64,000 bases of DNA from Microtetraspora sp. NBRC 13810 (GTDB taxonomy: Bacteria; Actinomycetota; Actinomycetes; Streptosporangiales; Streptosporangiaceae), in assembly GCF_030268685.1 (NCBI RefSeq), contig NZ_BSRQ01000003.1, forward strand, positions 410,598-474,597, in the 5' to 3' direction. The translations under genes were made by a program, and so were the position numbers. Below the pieces are notes generated by a model. The model made no database searches and was not told the origin of the DNA. It saw nothing but the letters and a program-made list of their open reading frames with translations. Positions 45,046 to 52,547 of this stretch are shown here, one piece after another. Position 1 is the stretch's first letter; every line of letters starts with the position of its first letter.

Positions 45046-46677
45046 TCACGCCGTCCCCAGTCCCGTCACGTCGCCGGTGAGCACCTCGGTCAGTTCGCCG
45101 TCCGGCCAGCGGAGCCGTACGCCGCGGGCCGCGGTCAGCTCGCCGCATTCGGCGCCGGTGGCGGGGCCCGCGGGGAGCGGGGAGGCGCCGGGGGCGTCGG
45201 CCGTGAGCATGGCGAAGCCGGGGAAGCAGGTGAGCCAGTCGCCCATGGCGGCGGCGGGGGGACGCGGCAGCCGGGCCACGTCGAGGACGGCGCCGCAGCC
45301 GCTCGCCTCCGCCATCATGCCGAGCGTGCCCGCGACGCCCGCCATGCTGACGTCCTTGGCCGCGGCGGGGCGGGCGGCGGCGACCGCGCCCAGCATGGCG
45401 CGCAGGGCGGGGGTGCGGCGGTGCGTGGTGGAGTCCCACTGCCTGCCCGAGTACCCGGGGCGCCAGCCGCCGGCCAGGTCGGCGGTGAGGCGCACCCGGT
45501 GGCCGGGCCGCCCGCCGCCGCCGGGTACCGGCCGGTCCGCGCGGCCGAGGGCGGTGACGGAGAGCGCGGCGGGCACGCCGAGCTGGGTGTGGCCGCCGAG
45601 CACGGGGACGTCGTAGGCCGCCGCCGCCCGGCGCAGCCCGGCGAGCACCCGGGCCGCGGCGGCGGCGTCGCGGGCGCCGAGCGCGTCCAGCAGGCCGAGC
45701 GGGTCCGCGCCCATCGCGGCGAGGTCGTTGAGGTTGACGAGGACCGAGCACCAGCCGGCCCACTCCGGGTCGCGTTCCACCATCGAGGGCAGGATCGCGT
45801 CGCAGGCGGCGACCACGTCGGTGCCGGGTACGGGCGCGCCGTCGTCGCCGGTGTACCCGGGGCCGCCTGGGGCCAGCCCGGCGAGCAGGCGGCCGAGCGG
45901 TCTCTTGGTGGCGTCGGCCAGCGCGGCGATCCTGCCGATCGGGTACCGCATGACCACGTGCGGCGCCCTGCCGACGGTCTCGCCGCGCACCGGCCGCCAC
46001 CCGAGCCGTACGAAGGCCGCCCGGTGCCTGGCCTGCACCGTGGCCTCGAACCGGAGCACCCCCGCCGCCTCCGCGTACGCGCACGCCGCCCGGATCAACG
46101 CGGGCCCCACTCCAGCCCCGCCCCCCACCCCGGCCCCGCCCACACCAAGCCCGCCCGTCCGCCCACCGGGGCCGTCCGTCCACCCGCCGGGCCTGTCCAT
46201 CCGCCCGCCGCGCGCGTGTGGCGCCACCGCGAGACGCCCGCCGTGCCACCAGCCGATGTCCGGGCCGTGGTGCGCGGGGCCGAGCCGTACCCCGCCGACC
46301 ACCTCGCCGGTTCCGGCCGCCCTGGCCACGAGGACGACCGTCGCCGGGTCCTCGTCGCGCTCGTCCAGGTCGCTGCCGTCGAACAGGCCCTGCTCCTCGA
46401 CGAACACCCGCCGCCGCAACCGCCGGTAGGCCGCGATCTCGGCGTCGTCCCGCGCCCGCCCGATCCACCACGCGTCCCCCGCCGCCCGTCCCCGCTCCCG
46501 CCTCCGCTCCCCGGCGAGCATCGGCACATCCAGCACATCCAGCACATCCGGCACGGGCACGCCGAGCACCGGCACATCCGCCACTGAACCACCGCGGGCC
46601 CCCGCGAGCACCGGCACATCCGGCATGGGACCGCCGCGGGCCCCGGCGAGCGCAGCCACCTCCGGCATGGTGATCAC
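45046..46677 (-). CDS. GNAT acetyltransferase fused to AIR-synthase-like domain (MSMEG_0567 type)
   Basis: About 543 residues from GTG 46677, which overlaps the radical-SAM stop by 4 bp. Residues 1-55 are an unusual repeat of about 14 residues (PDVPVLAGARGGS-like). Residues 60-235 are a GNAT domain (YRRLRRRVFVEEQGLFDGSD, VGGVRLGP, FEATVQARHRAAFVRLGWRPV). Its acetyl-CoA loop is interrupted by a Gly/Asp/Arg/Val repeat (about 165-200). Residues 240-543 resemble AIR synthase/PurM-like ATP enzymes (VAACDAILPSMVERDPEWAGWCSVLVNLNDLAAMGADPLGLL, DVPVLGGHTQLG). The family is a fusion of NitE- and NitF-type genes of Nit1C clusters. Confidence 0.88.
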   Translation of the reverse strand: MITMPEVAALAGARGGPMPDVPVLAGARGGSVADVPVLGVPVPDVLDVLDVPMLAGERRRERGRAAGDAWWIGRARDDAEIAAYRRLRRRVFVEEQGLFDGSDLDERDEDPATVVLVARAAGTGEVVGGVRLGPAHHGPDIGWWHGGRLAVAPHARGGRMDRPGGWTDGPGGRTGGLGVGGAGVGGGAGVGPALIRAACAYAEAAGVLRFEATVQARHRAAFVRLGWRPVRGETVGRAPHVVMRYPIGRIAALADATKRPLGRLLAGLAPGGPGYTGDDGAPVPGTDVVAACDAILPSMVERDPEWAGWCSVLVNLNDLAAMGADPLGLLDALGARDAAAAARVLAGLRRAAAAYDVPVLGGHTQLGVPAALSVTALGRADRPVPGGGGRPGHRVRLTADLAGGWRPGYSGRQWDSTTHRRTPALRAMLGAVAAARPAAAKDVSMAGVAGTLGMMAEASGCGAVLDVARLPRPPAAAMGDWLTCFPGFAMLTADAPGASPLPAGPATGAECGELTAARGVRLRWPDGELTEVLTGDVTGLGTA

Positions 46678-47753
46678 CCGCCCGCCGTGGCGAGGGCGCT
46701 GCACGCGCCGCAGGCGGCGCAGCCGGCCCGCTGGGCGGCGCCGGTCATGCCGGCGGCCCCGAGCAGGGCGGCGACGCGTTCGGTGACGTCGCGCACCAGG
46801 GCGGCGGCCGGGGCGCGGACGCCGTCGCGGGCGGCGAGGGTGCCGCGCATGGGGCGCATCGGCACGACGAACGGGTACACGCCGCGGCCGATCAGCCGGG
46901 CGGCGCCGGCGACGAGCTCCTCCGGGTCCTCGCCGAGCCCGACGAGCAGGTAGGTGGACACCCGGTTGCGGCCGAACACCCGCACGGCCTCGTCCCACGC
47001 GGCCTCGTACCGTTCGACCGGCACGGCGGCCTTGCCCGGTGTCCAGCGGCGGCGCACCTCCTCGTCGAGGGACTCGACGTGGATGCCGACGGCGACGGCG
47101 CCCGCGGCCCTGAGCTCGGCCAGCCAGGACAGGTCCTCCGGCGGCTCGCACTGCACCTGCACCGGCAGGCCGGGCACCGCGTCGAGCACCGCCCGCACGC
47201 ACCTGGCCAGCACCCGCGCGCCGCGGTCCGGCCCACCCGTGGTGCCGGTGGTCATCACCATCTGCCGCACCCCGTCCAGGCGGACCGCCGCGCGGGCCAC
47301 CTCGGCGAGCTGGGCGGGGGTCTTGGCGGCGACGGTCGCCCCGGCGCGCAGCGACTCCTCCACCGCGCAGAACCGGCACCGGTCGGCCTCGCCGTACCGG
47401 ACGCAGGTCTGCACGACGGTGGTGGCGAGCACGCCGTCGCCGTGCAACTTGGCGATCTTCTCGTACGGCACGCCGTCGGCCGTGGTCAGGTCGTAGAAGC
47501 GCGGCCTGCGGACCGGCGTCACCGGCAGGCCGGTGTCGGTGTCGCCGAACCAGAGGCGGCCGTCGCGGACGGCGTAGGGGCTGCCGGGGTCGAGCGGTAC
47601 GGCCGCGCCCGCGCCGTCCACGATGAGATGGCCGTCGTCGCTGGGACCGGCCCCGCCCGCGCGGCGCACGGGCGCCTCCACCCGGACGCCGCGGAGCGCG
47701 AGATCCACCCTGACGCCGACCCCGGTGCGGTCACCGGACGTACCTGCTCGCAC
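46674..47753 (-). CDS. MSMEG_0568-family radical SAM enzyme (Nit1C)
   Basis: A 359-residue protein from GTG 47753 with AGGAGG just upstream. The iron-sulfur cysteines are in TCVRYGEADRCRFCAVE at residues 117, 126 and 129, a C-x8-C-x2-C spacing that departs from the usual C-x3-C-x2-C but is what this family shows. GTTGGPDRG and IHVESLDEEVRRRWTPGK follow, as in biotin-synthase-like barrels. The C-terminal GCAACGACSA offers a further Cys cluster. It is expected to make or modify a nitrogenous small molecule with the other Nit1C enzymes; the reaction is not known. Confidence 0.9.
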   Translation of the reverse strand: MRAGTSGDRTGVGVRVDLALRGVRVEAPVRRAGGAGPSDDGHLIVDGAGAAVPLDPGSPYAVRDGRLWFGDTDTGLPVTPVRRPRFYDLTTADGVPYEKIAKLHGDGVLATTVVQTCVRYGEADRCRFCAVEESLRAGATVAAKTPAQLAEVARAAVRLDGVRQMVMTTGTTGGPDRGARVLARCVRAVLDAVPGLPVQVQCEPPEDLSWLAELRAAGAVAVGIHVESLDEEVRRRWTPGKAAVPVERYEAAWDEAVRVFGRNRVSTYLLVGLGEDPEELVAGAARLIGRGVYPFVVPMRPMRGTLAARDGVRAPAAALVRDVTERVAALLGAAGMTGAAQRAGCAACGACSALATAGG

Positions 47754-47761
47754 GGAACCTC

Positions 47762-48274
47762 CTAGAACATGTAGGTCGAGTTGATGACCGCGCCCTTGCG
47801 GGCGTAGTGGATCAGGGCGTCCTGGACGTCCAGCGGATGGGTCGGGATGACGCCCTCGATGAGGTCCTCCTCGCGGGCGCCGTGCAGGGACAGGCCGAAC
47901 CGGCAGCAGTAGACCTTGCCGCCCTCGGCGATGAACGTGCTCAGCGAGTTGTTGATGTTGTGCTCGCCGGGGAAGGCGGAGTTGCCGGTGGTCGGGAAGC
48001 CGCGGGTGGCCAGGCAGTTGAGCGAGCCGGGGCCGTAGAAGTAGATCGCGGACTCGAAGCCCTTGCGGAGCGCCCTGGTCGCCTGGAGGATCGCCACGAA
48101 ACTCACCGACGACTCGTGCGCGATGCCGTGCACCAGGGTGAAGTAGGTCTCGCCGTTCTCCGCCTGGTAGTCGGGGAAGACCTTCGTCCCGCCGTAGATG
48201 CTGGACCCCTCGGGCAGCGACGGGTGCGGGATCTCGCCGACGCTCTGCTTCTCCAGGTCGGTCAGTTCTGCCAT
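47762..48274 (-). CDS. MSMEG_0572/Sll0783-family nitrogen-starvation protein (NitB type)
   Basis: A 170-residue protein from ATG 48274. It matches the Sll0783 family: EIPHPSLPEGSSIYGGTKVFPDYQ, ETYFTLVHGIAHESSVSFVAILQATRALRKGFES, FYGPGSLNCLATRGFP, AEGGKVYCCRFGLSLHGAREEDLIEGV. The fold looks DsrE-like with conserved Cys (NCLATRG and YCCRFG). In cyanobacteria the family responds to nitrogen starvation. Its upstream region has been replaced by the left end of an IS110 element, which supplies a GGGAG ribosome binding site in place of the original AGGAAG. Confidence 0.92.
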   Translation of the reverse strand: MAELTDLEKQSVGEIPHPSLPEGSSIYGGTKVFPDYQAENGETYFTLVHGIAHESSVSFVAILQATRALRKGFESAIYFYGPGSLNCLATRGFPTTGNSAFPGEHNINNSLSTFIAEGGKVYCCRFGLSLHGAREEDLIEGVIPTHPLDVQDALIHYARKGAVINSTYMF

Positions 48275-48322
48275 GGTGGTCTCCCTAAGATCGATTTGTC
48301 TGGAGTGAGTTGCTCTGGATGC

Positions 48323-48458
48323 CCAGGGCGATGGGGTGTGGCTGATGGTGGTCTGCCGCGTTTGTGGCTTGAAAGGAATAGCCGCCTCGTCGTTCTGGAC
48401 GCCCTGGCCGCTGATTGAGATCTGATGCGAATCGTCGCTGTTTAGGGACCTGCCGGCA
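48323..48458 (+). ncRNA. IS110 bridge RNA (target- and donor-binding loops)
   Basis: An outer stem pairs 48323-48330 with 48400-48407 (CCAGGGCG/CGCCCTGG), and an inner stem pairs GTGGCT (48338-48343) with AGCCGC (48380-48385). Inside the inner stem, ATGGTGGTCT (48345-48354) equals the left flank 48273-48282. After a GCCGC/GTGGC apical hairpin, AAAGGAAT (48372-48379) is complementary to the right flank 49456-49463. Downstream, ATTGAGAT (48414-48421) equals the element's right end 49450-49457. After a GCGA/TCGC hairpin, TTAGGGA (48442-48448) is complementary to the left end 48282-48288. This is the LTG-RTG-LDG-RDG order of IS621 bridge RNA. Exact transcript ends are unknown. Confidence 0.85.
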
Positions 48459-48503
48459 GGGTCGTCCACGGGGTTGACCTGCAAGAACGGAAAGGCGGGC
48501 CGG

Positions 48504-49442
48504 GTGACGGCGACGAGCGTGTGGATCGGTGTCGATGCGGGCAAGAGCAGCCACCATGCGGCGGCGGTCGACGCGGCGGGCAAGAAGCTGTGGTCGGTCA
48601 AGGTCGGTAACGGCCAGCGGCAGATCGAGGAGCTGATTGAGCGCGCCACGGCCACGGCCGCCAAGACCGGCGGCCAGGTGCGGTGGGCGGTGGACCTGGT
48701 CAGCCCGGTCCCCGCGTTGGAGGCCGGCTTCGACTTCTCCACCCGCTCGGCATTGATCTTGGTGTCTGGCTATGGCACGCCCGAGGAGATCCGCCAGGCC
48801 GGCCACGAGGGCCTGGCCGCTTTCCTCCATGAAGGGGGTGCCTGGCGCAAGGGCATCGACGGCATGGTCACGACCGCGCTGGCTGCGGCCGGCCGGCAGA
48901 CGGTCGCGCTGCCCGGCGAGGCCACCACGGCGATCCTGGTCAAGAAGCTCGCCCGCCAACTGCTGGGGCTGGACCGGGAGATCAAGGACACCGACAAGCT
49001 GATCGCCCAGCGGTTCCGCACCCACCCGCAGGCGCACATCATCGAGAGCCTGCCCGGCATGGGCCCGCTGCTCGGCGCCCAGTTCGTCGTCGCGACCAGT
49101 GGCGACGTGCGAGCCGCCTTCACCCACGCGGGCCGCCTGGCTTCCTACGCCGGACTGGCGCCCGTGCCACGCGATTCGGGCCGGATCACCGGCAACAACC
49201 GTCGGCCCAAGCGATACCACCGGCCGCTGCGCCAGGTGTTCTACATGGCCGCGCTGTCCAGCATCCGCGCCGACGGCCTCTCGCGCGCTTTCTACCAGCG
49301 CAAACGGGATGAGAACAAGCTTCATACCCAGGCCCTACTCGCGCTCGCGCGCCGTCTGGTCGATGTGCTGTGGGCCTTGCTGCGCGACAACCGGGTCTTC
49401 TCCCCGGTCCCGCCACAGCAGGTCACGGCACTTGCCGCTTGA
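48504..49442 (+). CDS. IS110-family transposase with internal in-frame deletion
   Basis: 312 residues from GTG 48504 against about 400 for close IS110 relatives. The N-terminal RuvC-like strand VWIGVDAGKSSHHAAAVDAAGKKL is present with its first Asp. After VRWAVDL (about residue 62) the sequence jumps to PALEAGFDFSTRSALILVSGYGTPEEIR. About 75-80 residues that normally hold the KTDAKDA-type acidic pair of the DEDD site are missing. The C-terminal Transposase_20 domain is intact (SLPGMGPLLGAQFVVATSGD, LASYAGLAPVPRDSGRITGN, RRYHRPLRQVFYM-like). It should be unable to cut DNA by itself. Confidence 0.88.
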   Translation: MTATSVWIGVDAGKSSHHAAAVDAAGKKLWSVKVGNGQRQIEELIERATATAAKTGGQVRWAVDLVSPVPALEAGFDFSTRSALILVSGYGTPEEIRQAGHEGLAAFLHEGGAWRKGIDGMVTTALAAAGRQTVALPGEATTAILVKKLARQLLGLDREIKDTDKLIAQRFRTHPQAHIIESLPGMGPLLGAQFVVATSGDVRAAFTHAGRLASYAGLAPVPRDSGRITGNNRRPKRYHRPLRQVFYMAALSSIRADGLSRAFYQRKRDENKLHTQALLALARRLVDVLWALLRDNRVFSPVPPQQVTALAA

Positions 49443-49461
49443 CGTGGTCATTGAGATTCCT

Positions 49462-50277
49462 TTATCCGTACAGCTCGGTGAAGGTGTCCCGGAAGACGCG
49501 GCGAGCCAGCTCGCCGTCGCCCACCGCGGCGCTGAGCCGGGCGAACTCCCCGGCGTGGTCGCCCCAGGGTTCGTCGCTGGCGAAGAGCACCCGGTCGTGG
49601 CCGAGGCCGCGCCGGTCGATCTCCCGGGCCAGCCAGCGGGGCGCGAACCCGATGGCCCAGGAGAGGTCGGTGTAGACGCGCCTGCCCTCGGCGATCCAGT
49701 CGAAGAACCGGGATCCCGCGAGCTTGATGTGGCCGCTGGCGCCGCCGCCGAAGTGCACGAGGTGCACGGCGACGTCGCCGGCGTACCACTCGACGAGGCG
49801 GCCCACCTCGTCGATGTCGGAGGCGGCCCCCGGCGAGGTGTGCACGTGCACCACCAGGCCGTGCCGCCGGGCCGTGTCGAAGATCCGGTCGAGGTGCGGG
49901 CGGCAGGCCGGGTCGCCCGCCCGGCCGCCGAGGAGGAAGCTGAGCTTCAGCGCCCTGACCCCGCGCTCGCCGGCCAGGGCGAGGGCGGCGGCGGTGCGCT
50001 CCTCGTCCTGCGGCCGGGGCGAGACCCACAGGCCACATCGGATCCGGTCGTCCCTGTGCGCGGCCTCGACGCACAGCTCGTTGAAGGAGAAGGCCACCGC
50101 CGGGTCGGGCACCCCGTAGTTCGGGATGACCAGGGCGCGTTCGGTGCCCTCCGCGTCCATGTCGGCGATCAGCTCGCCGAGCGTGGCCCTGGCGGTGACG
50201 TCGGGGCTGACGGGAGGGCCGCCGTAGAAGGGGTGGGCGGGCAGCACGCCGAGGTGCCGGTGCGCGTCGGCGACCAT
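49462..50277 (-). CDS. Amidohydrolase-family metal-dependent hydrolase (Nit1C-associated)
   Basis: A 271-residue TIM-barrel protein from ATG 50277, one base after the flavoprotein stop. The metal-site motifs are VADAHRHLG near the start, GLVVHVHTSPGA near 140, VHLVHFGGG near 170 and LFASDEPWGDH near 235. This is the PF04909-type layout. It would hydrolyse a C-N or C-O bond or decarboxylate a small substrate. Its TAA stop is 2 bp from the right end of the IS110 element, which separates it from the rest of the operon. Confidence 0.85.
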   Translation of the reverse strand: MVADAHRHLGVLPAHPFYGGPPVSPDVTARATLGELIADMDAEGTERALVIPNYGVPDPAVAFSFNELCVEAAHRDDRIRCGLWVSPRPQDEERTAAALALAGERGVRALKLSFLLGGRAGDPACRPHLDRIFDTARRHGLVVHVHTSPGAASDIDEVGRLVEWYAGDVAVHLVHFGGGASGHIKLAGSRFFDWIAEGRRVYTDLSWAIGFAPRWLAREIDRRGLGHDRVLFASDEPWGDHAGEFARLSAAVGDGELARRVFRDTFTELYG

Positions 50278-50278
50278 G

Positions 50279-51574
50279 TCAGGTCCCCAGCAGTTCGGGG
50301 TGGACGAAGTACGGCGCGGCGGCACGGCGCGGCGGGCGGGCCGAGGAGCCGATGTGCCGGGCGAGGTGCTCGGCGTCCTCGGCCACCCCGGAGAACCGTC
50401 CCGAGCCCCAGGTGTGCTGCCAGGGCAGGCCGATGAAGTACAGCCCCGGGCAGCTCGTCACCCCCCGTTCGTGCACCGGGTAGCCGGTGCCGTCGAAGAC
50501 CGGCACCCTGATCCACCGGTCGTCGCGGGCGAAGCCGGTGCACCAGACGACCGACGTGACCTCGCCGGCATGCAGGACGGCCGGCTCGGCGGGCGGCTCC
50601 CAGACGGGGGTGTAGCGGGGTTCGGCGGGCGCGGCGATGCCGCGTGCGTCGATGAAGGCGTCGATGGAGTCCTTGATGCTCTCGCTGACGGCGTCCGCGT
50701 GGTCGAGGTTGCGGCGCAGGTCGGGCGCGAAGCGCAGGACGCCGTCCTCGACGCCGGTCAGCCTGCCGTACAGGCGCATGCCGTCGCGGGCCAGGGCGCG
50801 CAGGTCGATGTCGCGCCCGCCGTCGCGGCCGGTGACGTAGTGGTTGGCGCGGGCGCGCACGGCCTCGTGGTCGGCGAACTCGTGGATGGGGCGCTCGTAG
50901 TGGCCCATGAGGTCCAGCCAGGCGACGACGTCCCTGCCCCGGTAGGACCTGGCCACCCTGGGCGCGCCGCCGACGCTGAGGTGCACCCGCCGCCCGGCGA
51001 GGTGCAGGTCCTCGGCGATCTGGCAGCCGGACTGCCCGGTGCCGACCACCAGCACGTCGCCGCCGGGCAGCGCGTCCGGACGGCGGTAGGCGGCGGAGTG
51101 CAGCTGGGTGACGGACGCGGGCAGCCGCCCGGCGAGCGCGGGGACGGCGGGCCGCTGGTAGGGGCCGGTGGCGACGACCACCTGGTCGGCGGTCACGGCG
51201 CCGTGGACGGTGTCGATCCGGAACCCGCCGCCGGGGCCGCGGGTCAGCCGCTCGGCGCCGACGCCCTCGGCGAGCGGCGGGCCGAAGGAGGCGGCGTAGT
51301 CCTCCAGGTAGCGCACGATCTCGTCACGCGGCATGAAGCCCTCGGGGTCGTCGCCCCGGTAGGGGAAGCCGGGCAGGCGACACTGCCAGTTGGGGGTGAC
51401 CAGGCAGAAGGTGTCCCACCGGCGTTCCCGCCACTCGTGGCCGACGCGGTGGCGTTCCAGCACGAGATGGGGTACGTCGCGGCGGGTGAGGCAGTGGCTG
51501 ACGGCGAGTCCCGCCTGCCCGCCGCCCACGATCACGACGGGATGGTGATCGCCGTCCGCGACCAGCGCGCTCAC
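50279..51574 (-). CDS. MSMEG_0569-family flavin-dependent oxidoreductase (Nit1C, NitH type)
   Basis: A 431-residue FAD/NADPH protein from GTG 51574. The FAD loop is [20 protein letters not shown], the second nucleotide loop is [18 protein letters not shown], and [33 protein letters not shown] is the conserved C-terminal FAD region. [22 protein letters not shown] is characteristic of the MSMEG_0569 group. It resembles flavin monooxygenases and may N- or C-hydroxylate the pathway's substrate. It is the first gene of the operon, so the promoter lies in 51575-51780. Confidence 0.9.
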   Translation of the reverse strand: MSALVADGDHHPVVIVGGGQAGLAVSHCLTRRDVPHLVLERHRVGHEWRERRWDTFCLVTPNWQCRLPGFPYRGDDPEGFMPRDEIVRYLEDYAASFGPPLAEGVGAERLTRGPGGGFRIDTVHGAVTADQVVVATGPYQRPAVPALAGRLPASVTQLHSAAYRRPDALPGGDVLVVGTGQSGCQIAEDLHLAGRRVHLSVGGAPRVARSYRGRDVVAWLDLMGHYERPIHEFADHEAVRARANHYVTGRDGGRDIDLRALARDGMRLYGRLTGVEDGVLRFAPDLRRNLDHADAVSESIKDSIDAFIDARGIAAPAEPRYTPVWEPPAEPAVLHAGEVTSVVWCTGFARDDRWIRVPVFDGTGYPVHERGVTSCPGLYFIGLPWQHTWGSGRFSGVAEDAEHLARHIGSSARPPRRAAAPYFVHPELLGT

Positions 51575-52071
51575 CGGCCCGCCGCTTCCGTGAGACCGGC
51601 CCGCTTCCGAGGTACCGGGGAAACCCGGGAAACCGGGGATAATGGGGATGACGGGGATATCGCGAAATACGCCATGACAGCCTCCCGGAACTTGGTTCCG
51701 CCGAGTTCGTCGCCGTCTTCATTCCAAGGAGCGCCCGAGTCGGAGTGGTGTCATCCGGAATAAAAGCCGGTTATCGAGATTTCACTCCGTTTCATCCCGA
51801 TGACTCACCGTTCACCGGCCGTGGCGGTGCCGGGTGCACGTACTCCGGGCCGGGGCGTGGCGGGGCACGGTGGGTGGCCGGGGTGGCGGGCGAGTGGCCC
51901 GGGGCAGGCGAGTGGCCCGGGGCGGGCGGGTGGTCCGGGGTGGGCGGGTGGTCCGGGGTGCCGGTCTTCCCGGGCGGGGCGCGGCGCCGGAGCAACGCGG
52001 GCGGTCCGGCGATCGTGGTAGTGTTTTCACAGCGCCAGGGCAAGGCACATCAAACGCCAAGCCAGGCAAAA
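51575..52071. other. Gene-free region with the Nit1C promoter side and repeats
   Basis: The left part has a repetitive G-run stretch near 51610-51655 (ACCGGGGA/AACCCGGGA/AATGGGGATG-like) and a relatively AT-rich patch near 51740-51790, where the Nit1C promoter may lie. The right part is the 18-bp minisatellite. No gene is supported; frames that cross it run into the tRNA. Confidence 0.55.
51889..51960. repeat. 18-bp minisatellite, four copies
   Basis: Units begin at 51889, 51907, 51925 and 51943. The first two read GGCGAGTGGCCCGGGGC(A/G), the last two GGCGGGTGGTCCGGGGTG. The pairs are nearly identical within themselves, suggesting two rounds of duplication. Confidence 0.85.
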
Positions 52072-52145
52072 CGGGACGTAGCGCAGCTTGGTAGCGCACC
52101 TGACTGGGGGTCAGGGGGTCGCAGGTTCAAATCCTGTCGTCCCGA
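52072..52145 (+). tRNA. tRNA-Pro (anticodon GGG)
   Basis: The acceptor arms CGGGACG (52072-52078) and CGTCCCG (52138-52144) pair fully, with discriminator A. The D-arm region is GCGCAGCTTGGTAGCGC. The anticodon stem CCTGA/TCAGG closes the loop CTGGGGG, giving anticodon GGG (Pro, codon CCC). The T-arm is CAGGTTCAAATCCTG. No CCA is encoded. Confidence 0.95.
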
Positions 52146-52157
52146 CACAGGATGTGT

Positions 52158-52198
52158 CGAAGGAGCTTGATTCCCGTATCCGGGGTCAAGCTCCTTCG
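52158..52198 (+). terminator. Hairpin downstream of tRNA-Pro
   Basis: CGAAGGAGCTTGA (52158-52170) and TCAAGCTCCTTCG (52186-52198) form a 13-bp perfect stem with a 15-base loop, 12 bp after the tRNA. It is a likely terminator or processing hairpin. Confidence 0.75.
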
Positions 52199-52547
52199 CC
52201 GTTACCGGGCCGATCCGAACGGGCGACGCGCAGGTGCGGTCGGCGTAACCTGGTCGGGGTCTGATCGGGCCTGGTCGGGAGTCCGGCCGAGGGCCGACCG
52301 AAGGACCAGTCGCGGGAGTGGCCAAGGGGCGGTCGAAGGACTGGCCGAACGCCTACCGAAGGGCCGGTTGAGGCACTGGGCGAGGGCCGGTCGAAGGGCC
52401 GGTTGCGGAACTGGGCGAGGGGCTGGGCGAGCGCTGGTCGAGGGGCTGGGTGAAGGCGGCCGAGGGCCGGTCTAGGGACTGGGCGAAGGTGGCTGGAGGC
52501 CGGTCGAGGGGGCGAGCGGGATCCGGGCGGGCGAGCGAGGGAGTGCG
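52199..52547. repeat. Degenerate G-rich repeat region before the HTH gene
   Basis: From about 52250 to 52515 the sequence is made of irregular variants of GGTCGAAGG(G/A)CYGG and ACTGGGCGAGGG. Copies are diverged and unevenly spaced. I see no gene in it. The ribosome binding site GAGGGAG of the next gene marks its end. Confidence 0.6.

Larger units (their letters stand above)
48283..49457 (+). mobile_element. IS110-family insertion element with bridge RNA, inserted in the Nit1C operon
   Basis: Boundaries were deduced from guide matches: left junction near 48281-48283 and right junction near 49455-49457. The element is about 1175 bp and carries a structured non-coding left end and a transposase gene read against the host operon. 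Joining 48282 to 49458 gives TAAAGGAAGACCACCATG on the operon strand: amidohydrolase stop, AGGAAG site and nitB start in good spacing. The central dinucleotides (CT left, AT right) share only the T, which fits one core from the target and one from the donor. No terminal inverted repeats are needed in this family. Confidence 0.85.

Noticed and set aside
47762-48742. Extended version of the NitB protein starting inside the IS110 element
   Set aside because: The extra N-terminus is antisense to the transposase and bridge RNA; the family-length protein starts at 48274.
52072-52145. tRNA-Pro as the attachment site of an integrated element
   Set aside because: No integrase, no partial tRNA copy and no run of mobile genes on either side; the small HTH gene alone is not enough.
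51745-52170. Open frame running through the 18-bp minisatellite
   Set aside because: Its C-terminus is translated tRNA-Pro sequence, and the rest is repeat; not a protein gene.
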